DNA of 35,646 bases from an uncultured Collinsella sp. (GCA_902495155.1 CABUWD010000006.1:1-35646); one strand, 5' to 3'; numbered from the stretch's first letter, positions 8,396 through 16,127 are shown. Translations and numbers: made by a program. The notes: generated by a model not told the origin, from the letters alone.

Positions 8396-9742
8396 CTACT
8401 CGAAGTTCAGCTGCTCCAGGCGGTCGAAGACCGTATCGATGCGGGTGAGGAAGTCCCACGGATCAAAGATCTCATCGAGTTTCTCCTGGCTGACGGTGCA
8501 GCGCGGATCGGCCTCGAGACGCTCCTTAAAGGTGGGGCCAGAGACACAATCCTGCACCTCATGCCAGGTGGCCATGGCGTTTTCCTGCACGATCGCATAG
8601 GCGTCCTCGCGAGTGATGCCCGTGTCGACAAGGGCAAGCAGGACCTTGGAGGAGAAGATGAGGCCGCGGGTCTTGTTGAGATTGGCCATCATGCGGGCCG
8701 GATACAGCTGCAAGCCGTCGATAACGCGGATGAGGCACTGGAACATGTGGTCGAGCGCGATGAAGCTATCGGCCTGGGCGACACGCTCGGCGGAAGAGTG
8801 CGAAATGTCGCGCTCGTGCCACAGGGCAACGTTGTCAAAGGCGACCTGAGCGTTGGACTTCACGACGCGCGACAGGCCGCAGACCTTCTCCATGGTGATG
8901 GGGTTGCGCTTGTGCGGCATGGCGGAGCTACCCTTTTGACCCTTGCGGAACGGCTCCTCGGCCTCGAGCGTATCGGTCTTCTGCAGGTTGCGGACCTCGG
9001 TCGCGATGCGCTCGCAGGTGGCCGCTGTAGTGGCAAGCACGCCGGCAAGGTAGGCGTGATGATCGCGGCTGATGACCTGCGTGGACAGCGGATCGTGGAC
9101 TAGGCCCAGGTGCTCGCAGACGTACTCCTCGACGAACGGCTCGATGGAGCTGTAGGTGCCGACGGCACCGGAGATGGCACCGAAGGCAACGTTCTTGCGA
9201 GCGTCCTCAAGACGATCGAGATCGCGCTTGAGCTCCCATGCCCAAGAGCCAAACTTCATACCGAAGGTCATCGGCTCGGCATGGATGCCGTGGGTGCGGC
9301 CGGCGCAGAGCGTATTGCGCTCCTCGAAGGCACGGCGCTTGCAGATCACGCCGAGCTTCTTGACGTCCTCGATAATCAGGTCACACGCCTGAGTAAGCTG
9401 ATAGCACAGAGCCGTATCACCCAGGTCGGAGCTGGTCATACCGTAGTGAACCCAGCGGCTAGGCTTGGGCTCGCCCTCGGGAACATCGGCGTCGATATAT
9501 TCCTTCATGTTGGTCAGGAAGGCGATGACATCGTGGCGCGTGACCTCCTCGATCTCGTCAACCTTCGCCTTCTCAAAGTTGGCGTGGTCGCGAATCCACT
9601 GGGCCTCTTCTTTGGAAATACCGATCTTGCCGAGCTCCGCCTGAGCCTCGCAGGCCAGGACCTCAATCTCCTGCCAAATGGCGTACTTGTTCTCGAGGGA
9701 GAAGATGTGTCCCATCTCCGGGCGGGTATAGCGATCGATCAT
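8396..9742 (-). CDS. purB: Adenylosuccinate lyase
   Basis: 448 residues. PurB splits SAICAR to AICAR plus fumarate and adenylosuccinate to AMP plus fumarate. It belongs to the fumarase/aspartase superfamily. The start region MIDRYTRPEMGHIFS, the TSSDLGDTA motif, the AGRTHG His motif and the signature loop KGSSAMPHKRNP (catalytic Ser) are all present. An AAAAGGAG site seven bases upstream fixes the ATG at 9742 rather than the longer frame to 9808. It is a single-gene unit closed by the terminator at 8320-8352. A TACAAT hexamer on the minus strand (9787-9792) is a possible -10 element, but no convincing -35 is seen. Confidence 0.97.
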   Translation of the reverse strand: MIDRYTRPEMGHIFSLENKYAIWQEIEVLACEAQAELGKIGISKEEAQWIRDHANFEKAKVDEIEEVTRHDVIAFLTNMKEYIDADVPEGEPKPSRWVHYGMTSSDLGDTALCYQLTQACDLIIEDVKKLGVICKRRAFEERNTLCAGRTHGIHAEPMTFGMKFGSWAWELKRDLDRLEDARKNVAFGAISGAVGTYSSIEPFVEEYVCEHLGLVHDPLSTQVISRDHHAYLAGVLATTAATCERIATEVRNLQKTDTLEAEEPFRKGQKGSSAMPHKRNPITMEKVCGLSRVVKSNAQVAFDNVALWHERDISHSSAERVAQADSFIALDHMFQCLIRVIDGLQLYPARMMANLNKTRGLIFSSKVLLALVDTGITREDAYAIVQENAMATWHEVQDCVSGPTFKERLEADPRCTVSQEKLDEIFDPWDFLTRIDTVFDRLEQLNFE

Positions 9743-9862
9743 AGCGGCTCCTTTTTGGTTATTGGCACGTTGGTCGTAACCCAACCATTGTACCGTGCGC
9801 GGGTGCAAGTAACGATAACGGGCATTAACCTAACATTTTGTAGCATAGAGCGGCCATGAGGG

Positions 9863-9897
9863 CGTCCGCGTATTTGCGAAGCAAATTCGCACCGGCT
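9863..9897. repeat. Dispersed 35-bp palindromic repeat, copy 1
   Basis: It matches 9995-10029 at 31 of 35 positions. It contains the hairpin ATTTGC-GAA-GCAAAT (9872-9886). Three of the four differences form the loop, which is GAA here and TTC in copy 2, the reverse complement, while the stem is unchanged. It resembles REP/BIME-type intergenic repeats. Confidence 0.75.
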
Positions 9898-9977
9898 GCG
9901 GGCGGCATGCCACGGTCGGCGCGCATGCACGGGCAAAGCGGGTTGAATCCGATGTTCCCGAGGCCTCCCATGCTCGA

Positions 9978-9995
9978 TGGAGCGGGCAACGGGAC
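9978..9995 (-). pseudogene. tRNA-Gly 3'-end fragment
   Basis: Eighteen bases identical to the 3' end of the intact tRNA-Gly (10169-10186), including the CCA end, discriminator base and the 3' acceptor strand. The match stops inside the T-arm and joins palindromic repeat copy 2. It is too short to be a functional tRNA and looks like a remnant of duplication or insertion. Confidence 0.7.
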
Positions 9996-10080
9996 GTCCG
10001 CGTATTTGCTTCGCAAATCCGCACCGGCTTCAGGCGCCTTCCGGCGCCTTCGCCTGCTCGCTACAAACGCTTCGCGTTTG
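9995..10080. repeat. Palindromic repeat copy 2 and two further TTC-loop hairpins
   Basis: Repeat copy 2 (9995-10029) has the hairpin ATTTGC-TTC-GCAAAT (10004-10018). It is followed by AGGCGCC-TTCC-GGCGCCT (10032-10049) and CAAACGC-TTC-GCGTTTG (10064-10080). All three share a TTC-type loop and lie within 77 bases. There is no T-tract, so these are not ordinary terminators. They sit between two tRNA-like fragments. Confidence 0.75.
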
Positions 10081-10098
10081 CTTTACGCTCGCACCCTG

Positions 10099-10114
10099 GC
10101 GGGTTCGAGTCCCG
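10099..10114 (+). pseudogene. tRNA T-arm-like fragment, inverted relative to tRNA-Gly
   Basis: Sixteen bases (GCGGGTTCGAGTCCCG) identical to the T-arm of the neighbouring tRNA-Gly (10181-10196) but on the opposite strand. No other tRNA parts surround it. It and the 9978-9995 fragment bracket the palindromic repeats. Confidence 0.55.
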
Positions 10115-10125
10115 GCACTTTATTG

Positions 10126-10157
10126 AAAAAGGCACGGTAACGAAACGTTACCGTGCC
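10126..10157 (-). terminator. Terminator of tRNA-Gly
   Basis: A perfect 12-bp hairpin (GGCACGGTAACG, 3-base loop, CGTTACCGTGCC) followed by five T on the minus strand, 11 bases past the tRNA 3' end. Confidence 0.9.
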
Positions 10158-10168
10158 TGAAATTCGAA

Positions 10169-10243
10169 TGGAGCGGGCAACGGGACTCGAACCCGCGAGT
10201 GTCAGCTTGGGAAGCTGATGCCTTACCACTTGGCGATGCCCGC
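10169..10243 (-). tRNA. tRNA-Gly (anticodon CCC)
   Basis: 75 bases including an encoded CCA. The acceptor GCGGGCA pairs with TGCCCGC. The anticodon arm TCAGC-TTCCCAA-GCTGA gives anticodon CCC (10209-10211), and the T-arm is GCGGG-TTCGAGT-CCCGT. The discriminator is U. It decodes GGG. The gene stands alone with its own promoter and terminator. Confidence 0.95.
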
Positions 10244-10263
10244 AATTGCGCATTGGGATAAAT

Positions 10264-10305
10264 GAAATGCTTGGATAGTATATACCGAGCATTTCAAGGG
10301 GGCAA
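10264..10305 (-). promoter_or_regulatory. Promoter of tRNA-Gly with an overlapping dyad
   Basis: On the minus strand TTGCCC (10300-10305), a 17-base spacer and TATACT (10277-10282) form a sigma-70 type promoter, with transcription starting about 25-30 bases before the tRNA. An 8-bp inverted repeat, GAAATGCT (10264-10271) and AGCATTTC (10288-10295), flanks the -10 element. Confidence 0.7.
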
Positions 10306-10363
10306 TATGAATGCGGCGTGTTATCACTATGCAATCGCGTACCGCGCACTGCGGCACAAAAGC

Positions 10364-11119
10364 CTACGAAACGCGTTCCAACTGGTTCCTTGCATCAGAA
10401 AGCGCGTGTTCTACCCCGTTTTGCACCTCAGTGTCAAAACGATACGCAGGGACCGAAACGCTTAAACCATAGAGACGCCCGCCTTTTTCTATGGGAACGG
10501 CGATGCACTCAACCCCTTCTGCCATCTCCTGATGGTCATATGCAAAACCACACCGTCGGACCTCCTCGAGCTGCCGCATCAGGTCATCTATGTGCTTTAC
10601 CGCATGCTCAGTCGTTTTTTCGAATGGGACAGGAAGCAGCGAGCGAACCGACTCCTCATCCCATCGAGATAGAATCGCCTTTCCAATCGCCGTGCAGTGC
10701 GCAGGAAGGGTCTTACCGATTTCCGATGAAAGACGGATGTGCTGCGGGGAATCAACGCGCGAAATATAGAGGACACGACCGTGGTCGAGCACACCGAGCT
10801 GACAGGTCTCTCCGCACGATGCGACAACCTTTCGCATGGCTGTCTCAAAAGAGGACAATCCCCCACTCTCACGATCGAATGCCTTGCCCAGCAGATACGT
10901 CTTAAGCCCAATCGAATACCTACCGGTAGTCTCGTCATAACTAACGTAATCTGAATCGGCCATGGTGTGCAAAATCGAGAAGAGACTGCTTTTTGGAGCG
11001 CCTACAATGCGGCATATCTCCGCCATGGTAAGTCCGCTCTTTGTAGCCGAAAGGGCCTCAAAGATTGATAGAACCCGCAAGGTAGAGCGGTGGCCAGCAG
11101 GATTATATCGCGAGGACAT
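10364..11119 (-). CDS. IclR-family transcriptional regulator
   Basis: 251 residues. The N-terminal winged helix (STLRVLSIFEALSATKSGLTMAEICRIVGAPKSSLFSILHTM) is followed by the IclR effector domain with GRYSIGLKTYLLG, LPAHCTAIGKAILS and the Cys-containing RRCGFAYDHQEMAEGVECIAVPI. Such regulators bind sugar acids, aromatics or glyoxylate-type ligands and act as local repressors or activators. It is divergent from the catabolic operon starting at 11317, so control of that operon and of itself is the natural inference. An AGGAG site precedes the ATG. No clear terminator is seen between its stop and the tRNA-Gly promoter. Confidence 0.95.
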   Translation of the reverse strand: MSSRYNPAGHRSTLRVLSIFEALSATKSGLTMAEICRIVGAPKSSLFSILHTMADSDYVSYDETTGRYSIGLKTYLLGKAFDRESGGLSSFETAMRKVVASCGETCQLGVLDHGRVLYISRVDSPQHIRLSSEIGKTLPAHCTAIGKAILSRWDEESVRSLLPVPFEKTTEHAVKHIDDLMRQLEEVRRCGFAYDHQEMAEGVECIAVPIEKGGRLYGLSVSVPAYRFDTEVQNGVEHALSDARNQLERVS

Positions 11120-11265
11120 GGCAACTCTCCTTGTTCATTAACGCCCAAACTTTCCCCGTAAGTATAGCGGCATGCCCCTTCAAGCAACCGTTCACCGGCC
11201 AACCAAAACCATTCGCGGCGGGACCGCGTGAGATCTTCAGCATTTCATATATTGTTCCGTATAAC

Positions 11266-11295
11266 GAATAACGTTCGTAAATACGAACGTTATTC
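11266..11295. promoter_or_regulatory. Perfect 30-bp palindrome, candidate IclR operator
   Basis: Arms GAATAACGTTCGTA and TACGAACGTTATTC are exact reverse complements separated by AA. It lies 21 bases before the operon's first start codon, in the 197-bp divergent intergenic region. A related half-site pattern, TTCCGTATAACGAA, sits just upstream (11255-11268). There is no T-tract, so it is more likely an operator than a terminator, though an mRNA hairpin is also possible. Confidence 0.7.
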
Positions 11296-11316
11296 AAGTG
11301 GACATAGGGAGGAAAC

Positions 11317-12843
11317 ATGTCAGACGTTGTAAGCCAAGGCCAAAACGCCGTTGTCATCGATCAGAGGGACAACGTCGCCGTCGCCACCTACCAACTGGAG
11401 GCGGGCGCCGAGGCCCGCTATCCCATGCCGGACGGCACGCTGGCGAGCGTTACCGTGACCGACGACATCCCGCTGTTCCACAAGATTGCCCTCGTGGACA
11501 TCCCCAAGGGTGAGAAGGTCGTCAAGTATGGCGAGTTCATCGGTGTGGCCACCACGGACATCAAGCGCGGGCAGCATGTTCATACGCACAACTGCGCCAG
11601 CTCCGACGACCTGAAGGACTCCGTCGTCACCGACACCGACTCCGTCGCCTCCAAGACCTCCTCGTCCGCGGAGGGCACGCGCACCTTCATGGGCTACCGT
11701 CGCCCGGACGGTCGTGTCGGCATCCGCAACCACGTCCTGATCCTTCCCACGAGCATCTGTGCCTCCGACACCACGGAGAGGATCGCGAACGCGGTTGAGG
11801 GCTGCGTCTCCTTCCACAACCAGAATGGCTGTTCGCAGGTCGACTGCGACCAGAAGGTGACTATTGCTGCCTTGGCAGGCTACGCTGCGAACCCGAACAT
11901 CTATGGCGTCGTTTGCGTCTCCCTGGGCTGCGAGGGCTGCCAGAACGACATCGTGGTCGACGCGATTCGCGAGCGCACCAACAAGCCCGTCGAGACCCTG
12001 GTCATCCAAAAGGTCGGCGGCTCCATCAGGGCAATCGAGGAGGGCACGCGCCTTGCACGCAAGATGGTCACCGAGGCGGACCGGTGCGTCCGTGAGCCCA
12101 CTGACATCTCCGAGCTCATCTTCGGCACCAACTGCGGCGGCTCCGACCCCTCGAGCGGCCTTGGCTCCAATCCGCTGATCGGCGAGGTCTCCGACTGGCT
12201 CGTCAACCATGGTGCCACCTCCGTGCTGTGCGAGACGCCCGAGCTCTTTGGCGCCGAGCACATCCTCGCCCGCCGCGCGAAGGACAAGCAGGTTTCGGAC
12301 GACATCCTCAAGATCGTCTACGACTACGAGAAATACGTCCAGATGTTTGGCGCCGAGATGCGAGAGGGCAACCCCAGCCCTGGAAATATGGCTGGCGGAC
12401 TCACGACCCTCGAGGAGAAGTCTCTCGGCTGCGTGCACAAGGGAGGCCACAGCCCCCTCAACGCCGTCTATCCGTACGCGGCGCAGCTCAATCCGCACGA
12501 GGGCCTCGTCGTGATGGACACCCCCGGCAACGACCCCTCCAGCGTGGGCGGCATCATCGCCGGCGGCTGCCAGCTCGTGGTCTTCTCGACCGGTCTTGGC
12601 ACCCCCACCGGAAACGCTATCGCGCCCGTGTATCGCCTGACTGCCAACAAGCGCACCTACGAGGCCATGAGGGACAACACCGACCTCGATGCGAGCCCGA
12701 CGATCTACGGCCCCGAGTCCATGGAGGAGATGCGCGACAGGATGCTCGACGACATCATCGCCGTCTGCAACGGCCGCAAGGTCTGCGCCGAGGCCCTTGG
12801 CTATACCGAGACCGCCCTTCCGCACATCTGCAACTATATGTAG
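11317..12843 (+). CDS. UxaA/altronate dehydratase-family hydro-lyase
   Basis: 508 residues, the usual length of one-piece UxaA-type dehydratases. An N-terminal SAF-like domain (about 10-100, VVSQGQNAVVIDQRDNV to GQHVHTHNC) is joined by a Ser/Thr/Asp linker to the main domain beginning FMGYRRPDGRVGIRNHVLI. Typical segments follow: VSLGCEGCQN, FGTNCGGSDPSSGLGSNP, and PGNDPSSVGGIIAGGCQLVVFSTGLGTPTGNAIAP. The family dehydrates altronate, galactarate or related aldonates to 2-keto-3-deoxy acids, commonly with iron. The exact substrate cannot be read from sequence. A GGGAGG site sets the start. It is first in a four-gene operon with an EIIC, an amidohydrolase and an aldolase. Confidence 0.92.
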   Translation: MSDVVSQGQNAVVIDQRDNVAVATYQLEAGAEARYPMPDGTLASVTVTDDIPLFHKIALVDIPKGEKVVKYGEFIGVATTDIKRGQHVHTHNCASSDDLKDSVVTDTDSVASKTSSSAEGTRTFMGYRRPDGRVGIRNHVLILPTSICASDTTERIANAVEGCVSFHNQNGCSQVDCDQKVTIAALAGYAANPNIYGVVCVSLGCEGCQNDIVVDAIRERTNKPVETLVIQKVGGSIRAIEEGTRLARKMVTEADRCVREPTDISELIFGTNCGGSDPSSGLGSNPLIGEVSDWLVNHGATSVLCETPELFGAEHILARRAKDKQVSDDILKIVYDYEKYVQMFGAEMREGNPSPGNMAGGLTTLEEKSLGCVHKGGHSPLNAVYPYAAQLNPHEGLVVMDTPGNDPSSVGGIIAGGCQLVVFSTGLGTPTGNAIAPVYRLTANKRTYEAMRDNTDLDASPTIYGPESMEEMRDRMLDDIIAVCNGRKVCAEALGYTETALPHICNYM

Positions 12844-12882
12844 GCCAGCGTCTGACAGGACGCTTCAGAAAGGAGAGAAACC

Positions 12883-14016
12883 GTGACAACCACGCAAGCC
12901 CCAGAAAAGACGCCCAACGCGTTCCAACGCGGCGTCAACGCGGTCATCGACCTACTGTCCTCGTTCTTCCTCCCGATTATCAACCTGCTCGTCTCCGTCG
13001 GCATCCTCAAGGGCATCCTGACGCTTCTGCAGGTCTCGGGCATGGTCACCGACGACTCGACCACGTATGCGATCCTCAACGCGATGGCCGACTCGCTGTT
13101 CTACTTCATCCCGGTGTTTCTTGCTTACACCTCGTCAAAGCGCTTCGATGTTGACACGGTGACCGCCGTCCTTCTCGGCTGCATCCTGGTGTATCCGTCC
13201 ATCACCACCATCATGGCGGCGGACGCGCCCGTCTACCTGTTTGGCCTCGAGCTCTCGAAGGCGACGTACTCCAGCTCCGTCATCCCCATCCTTCTTGCCA
13301 TCTACTGCGCGAGCTGGGTCCAGAAGGCCTGCTACAAGATCATCCCCGAGACCTTCCGCGGCCTGTTCACGCCGCCTATCACGATCATCGTTATCGTCCC
13401 GCTCACCCTGGCCGTCTTCGGCCCCCTCGGCACCATCGTGGGCGGTTGGCTCGCGCAGGGCTACGAGGCCGTCTACAACCTCTCGCCGCTCGTCGCCGGC
13501 GCGCTGATCGGCGCGTTCCAGCCGTTCCTCGTCATCCTCGGCCTGCACTGGGCCCTGTTCCCCATTGCCATGAACAACGTCGCGGTCTACGGCTTCGACA
13601 CCATCATGGCCCTGTTCGGCGGCGCGATCTTCGCCCAGGGCGGTGCCGCGCTCGCCGTCGCCCTCAAGACTAAGAACAAGAAGTTCCGCTCCCAGGCGAT
13701 CTCCGCCTCGCTCACCACGCTGCTGGGCATCACCGAGCCCGCAATGTACGGCGTGAACCTGCGCCTCAAGAAGCCCATGGTCTGCGCATGCGTCGCCGGC
13801 GGCATTGGCTCCGCCGTGGCAGGCCTGTTCGGTTGCGCCGGCACCGCCTTCGCTTTGCCCGCGCTCACCACGCTGCCCGTCTTCATGAGCCGCGCGTTCG
13901 TTCCCTTCTGCATCTCGCTGGCGCTCGCCTTTGGCCTCGCCTTCCTGTTCACGCTCTTCGTCCCGATCGACGACGTGACCGAGGAGGAGATGGAGGCCGA
14001 GGAGCAGTCCGCCTAG
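12883..14016 (+). CDS. Stand-alone PTS EIIC permease (glucose/beta-glucoside superfamily)
   Basis: 377 residues, about ten membrane segments. The EIIC signature GITEPAMYGVNLRLKKP (from residue 282) and the conserved HWALFPIAMNNV loop place it in the glucose/beta-glucoside/sucrose EIIC superfamily. There is no EIIB domain (no Cys phosphorylation site) and no EIIA, and neither is encoded nearby. It begins directly with the membrane domain and ends in a short acidic tail. It starts at GTG after AAAGGAG. It either borrows EIIB/EIIA from elsewhere or works as a non-phosphorylating transporter. Its place in the operon implies that it imports the pathway substrate. Confidence 0.9.
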   Translation: MTTTQAPEKTPNAFQRGVNAVIDLLSSFFLPIINLLVSVGILKGILTLLQVSGMVTDDSTTYAILNAMADSLFYFIPVFLAYTSSKRFDVDTVTAVLLGCILVYPSITTIMAADAPVYLFGLELSKATYSSSVIPILLAIYCASWVQKACYKIIPETFRGLFTPPITIIVIVPLTLAVFGPLGTIVGGWLAQGYEAVYNLSPLVAGALIGAFQPFLVILGLHWALFPIAMNNVAVYGFDTIMALFGGAIFAQGGAALAVALKTKNKKFRSQAISASLTTLLGITEPAMYGVNLRLKKPMVCACVAGGIGSAVAGLFGCAGTAFALPALTTLPVFMSRAFVPFCISLALAFGLAFLFTLFVPIDDVTEEEMEAEEQSA

Positions 14017-14147
14017 CGTCCGGATTGCAAGGCCACTCTATGTCCCGCGCCTGCGGGTTCGACTGGAGGTGGTGCCCACCTGGCAGCAAAGCGTATCCGT
14101 CACTGACCATATATCCATTAGACATTGTTTGACGTAAGGAGAACAAA

Positions 14148-15059
14148 ATGAAGAAGATCGACGCACACGCCCACGTCTTTGACCACATCGGCTCCATGGG
14201 CAAGGCCGGAGAGCTGCGCCCCCTGGGCAACGGCAACTGTCGCTGGGCCACCGGCGAAGAGTTCCGTATCATCCCCGAGGGCAAGGGAGACAAGGAGTAC
14301 CTCGTTGAGACCTTCATGGACGTCATGGACGAGAACGACGTCGAGAAGGCCATCCTGCTGCAGGGCGTCCTGTACGGCCTGCAGAACGAGTACGCCATGG
14401 AATGCGCCGAGAAGTACCCTGACCGCTTCAAAGCCGCGGTCATGCTCGACCCCTTCTGCCGTTGCGCCCAGCAGATCCTCGAGCACTTCATCAACGATCT
14501 GCACGCCCACGTCTTCAAGTTCGAGGTCTCTGTGGGCGGCGGCCTTTCCGGCTACCACCGTGATTTCGCGGTCGACGGCCCCGAGATGACGGTCCTCATC
14601 GACAGGATCGCCCAGGTCGAGGACGCCACTCTGGTGCTCGACATCGGCAGCCCCAACCAGTCCAGCTGCCAGCCCGAGGCCGTATATCGCCTGGCCAAGA
14701 AGTACCCCAGCCTGCACATTGTCGTCTGCCACCTGCTCGCCCCGTCCCTTGAGGATGGCGACGTCCTCAAGTGCGCGCTTCCGTACCTCGCCCACGATAA
14801 CGTCTGGGTCGATCTCTCCGCGCTGCCCTGGAACGTCGCTCCCGAGGCCTACCCGTATCCCACCGCGCTCGAGTACATCGCGATGGCGAAGGACGTCCTG
14901 GGCGCCGACAAGATCATCTGGGGCACCGACTCCCCCTGTGTCCTCACCAAGTTCGACTACAAGGACCTCTATAGCTTCATCGAGGACTCCGACGTCTTCA
15001 CCGACGCCGAGAAGCAGGGTGTCTTCTACGATAACGCCGTCAAGGCCTACTACCTCTAG
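14148..15059 (+). CDS. Amidohydrolase-family protein (TIM barrel; possible lactonase)
   Basis: 303 residues, matching the amidohydrolase_2 family, which includes sugar-lactone hydrolases and decarboxylases. The first strand carries the metal motif DAHAHVF (His7, His9), a later His195 is in VVCHLLAP, and the C-terminal Asp261 is in IIWGTDSP. The strand that usually carries another His reads VLDIGSP (Asp165); by eye that His is replaced, which would alter metal binding. In this operon, opening a sugar lactone before dehydration is the most economical role, but other hydrolase or decarboxylase activities are possible. AAGGAG is 7 bases before the ATG. The 131-base gap after the EIIC gene holds a small hairpin (14067-14081) without a T-tract. 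Confidence 0.88.
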   Translation: MKKIDAHAHVFDHIGSMGKAGELRPLGNGNCRWATGEEFRIIPEGKGDKEYLVETFMDVMDENDVEKAILLQGVLYGLQNEYAMECAEKYPDRFKAAVMLDPFCRCAQQILEHFINDLHAHVFKFEVSVGGGLSGYHRDFAVDGPEMTVLIDRIAQVEDATLVLDIGSPNQSSCQPEAVYRLAKKYPSLHIVVCHLLAPSLEDGDVLKCALPYLAHDNVWVDLSALPWNVAPEAYPYPTALEYIAMAKDVLGADKIIWGTDSPCVLTKFDYKDLYSFIEDSDVFTDAEKQGVFYDNAVKAYYL

Positions 15060-15116
15060 GTCCTTCTCGGCAGTGCAGGGATTCGTGGGGGTGTGACCCC
15101 GGAAAGCGAGTGACAC

Positions 15117-15995
15117 ATGTTTGAGGGAGTCTTCTGCCCCTCCATCACCATCACCGACGATGATGGAAAGATCGATTACGAGCTGTGGGGCAGGCACCTG
15201 GACCACCTGGCCGACGCGGGCATCAACGGCGTGCTGCTGTTTGGCAGCATCGGCGAGTTCTACAGCGTGAGCCTCGAGGACAAGAAGTCGGTCATCGACT
15301 TTGCCGTCGAGCGGGTCGCCGGCCGCATGAAGGTCTTCGTCGGCGTGGGTGACACCACCTACGACAACGTCCTCGAACTCACGCGCTATGCCCAGAAGGC
15401 CGGTGCCGACGCAGTTCTGGCGGTCTCGCCGTACTACTTCGGGCCCACCGACGACGCTGCCGAAAAGTACTTTGGTGGCATCGCAGACACCACCAACCTG
15501 CCCGTCGTGCTATACAACTTTCCGGCGCGCACCGGCACCGACCTGTCGCCCGAGCTCGTGGCCAGGCTCGCCGCCGCCCATCCGAATATCTGCGGCATCA
15601 AGGACACGGTCGACACCATCAGTCACACGCGCAAGGTCATCCGCGCCGTCCGCAAGGTCAACCCCGAGTTCTCGGTCCTTTCCGGCTTCGACGAGTACTA
15701 CCTGGTCAACCGCGCGAGCGGCGGCAACGGCGTTCTGTGCAGCCTCACCAACGTGGAGCCCGAGCTCTTTGTGAGGCTGCACGGCGCCTACCAGGCAGGC
15801 GACTTCGCGACCGCCATCGAGTGCGCCAAGCGCATCTCGTCGCTCATGGCCGTCTACGACGCCTGCGATCTGTTTATTTCTGCCATCAAGGTAGCGGTCA
15901 ATATAAAGGGTCTTCCAATCTCGACCGCGATCTTTGATCCCGCCATACAGGCCAGCGATGACCAAAAGGCAACAATCGAACAGCTCCTGTCATAG
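15117..15995 (+). CDS. DHDPS/N-acetylneuraminate lyase-family aldolase
   Basis: 292 residues, a class I TIM-barrel aldolase. The Schiff-base Lys162 is in CGIKDTVD, the catalytic Tyr133 is in VLYNFPARTG, and the keto-acid carboxylate loop is GSIGE (43-47). The GSIGE form and the operon favour a 2-keto-3-deoxy-acid aldolase releasing pyruvate rather than true dihydrodipicolinate synthase; this is inference. It is the last gene of the operon and is followed by strong terminators. Codon use is strongly biased to C and G at third positions, as in the other three genes. Confidence 0.93.
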   Translation: MFEGVFCPSITITDDDGKIDYELWGRHLDHLADAGINGVLLFGSIGEFYSVSLEDKKSVIDFAVERVAGRMKVFVGVGDTTYDNVLELTRYAQKAGADAVLAVSPYYFGPTDDAAEKYFGGIADTTNLPVVLYNFPARTGTDLSPELVARLAAAHPNICGIKDTVDTISHTRKVIRAVRKVNPEFSVLSGFDEYYLVNRASGGNGVLCSLTNVEPELFVRLHGAYQAGDFATAIECAKRISSLMAVYDACDLFISAIKVAVNIKGLPISTAIFDPAIQASDDQKATIEQLLS

Positions 15996-16002
15996 ACTTG
16001 TA

Positions 16003-16055
16003 TTTGGATCGATGTGAGATTACCGTCTTCACATCGATCCAAATATCTTTTTTCT
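16003..16055 (+). terminator. Terminator of the catabolic operon
   Basis: A 15-bp perfect stem (TTTGGATCGATGTGA at 16003-16017 with TCACATCGATCCAAA at 16029-16043) and an 11-base loop are followed by a T-rich run with six consecutive T. Confidence 0.9.
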
Positions 16056-16103
16056 TGTTTAATATATGAATTTATTTCCATAAGTTCATAAATATATGGA
16101 GAC

Positions 16104-16127
16104 AAGGACCCGTGGGGGTCCTTTTTC
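16104..16127 (+). terminator. Second terminator-like hairpin ahead of the adhesin gene
   Basis: An 8-bp stem (AAGGACCC with GGGTCCTT) is followed by further T residues on the plus strand. It lies 60 bases after the main terminator and 170 bases before the adhesin start. It is either a backup terminator or an attenuator in the adhesin leader. Confidence 0.7.

Larger units (their letters stand above)
9743..10168. other. Gene-free interval between purB and tRNA-Gly
   Basis: 426 bases without a supported protein gene. It holds the purB leader (9743-9840), the palindromic repeats (9863-9897 and 9995-10080), two tRNA-like fragments (9978-9995 and 10099-10114) and the tRNA terminator (10126-10157). 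The short ORFs here lack ribosome-binding sites and consist of repeat sequence. Confidence 0.8.

Noticed and set aside
11320..12825. Long minus-strand ORF (501 codons) opposite the UxaA-type gene
   Set aside because: It mirrors a well-supported dehydratase, has no ribosome-binding site and a composition typical of antisense GC-rich frames.
14118..15206. Minus-strand ORF (362 codons) opposite the amidohydrolase
   Set aside because: The sense protein has clear metal motifs and a good AAGGAG; the antisense frame crosses gene boundaries.
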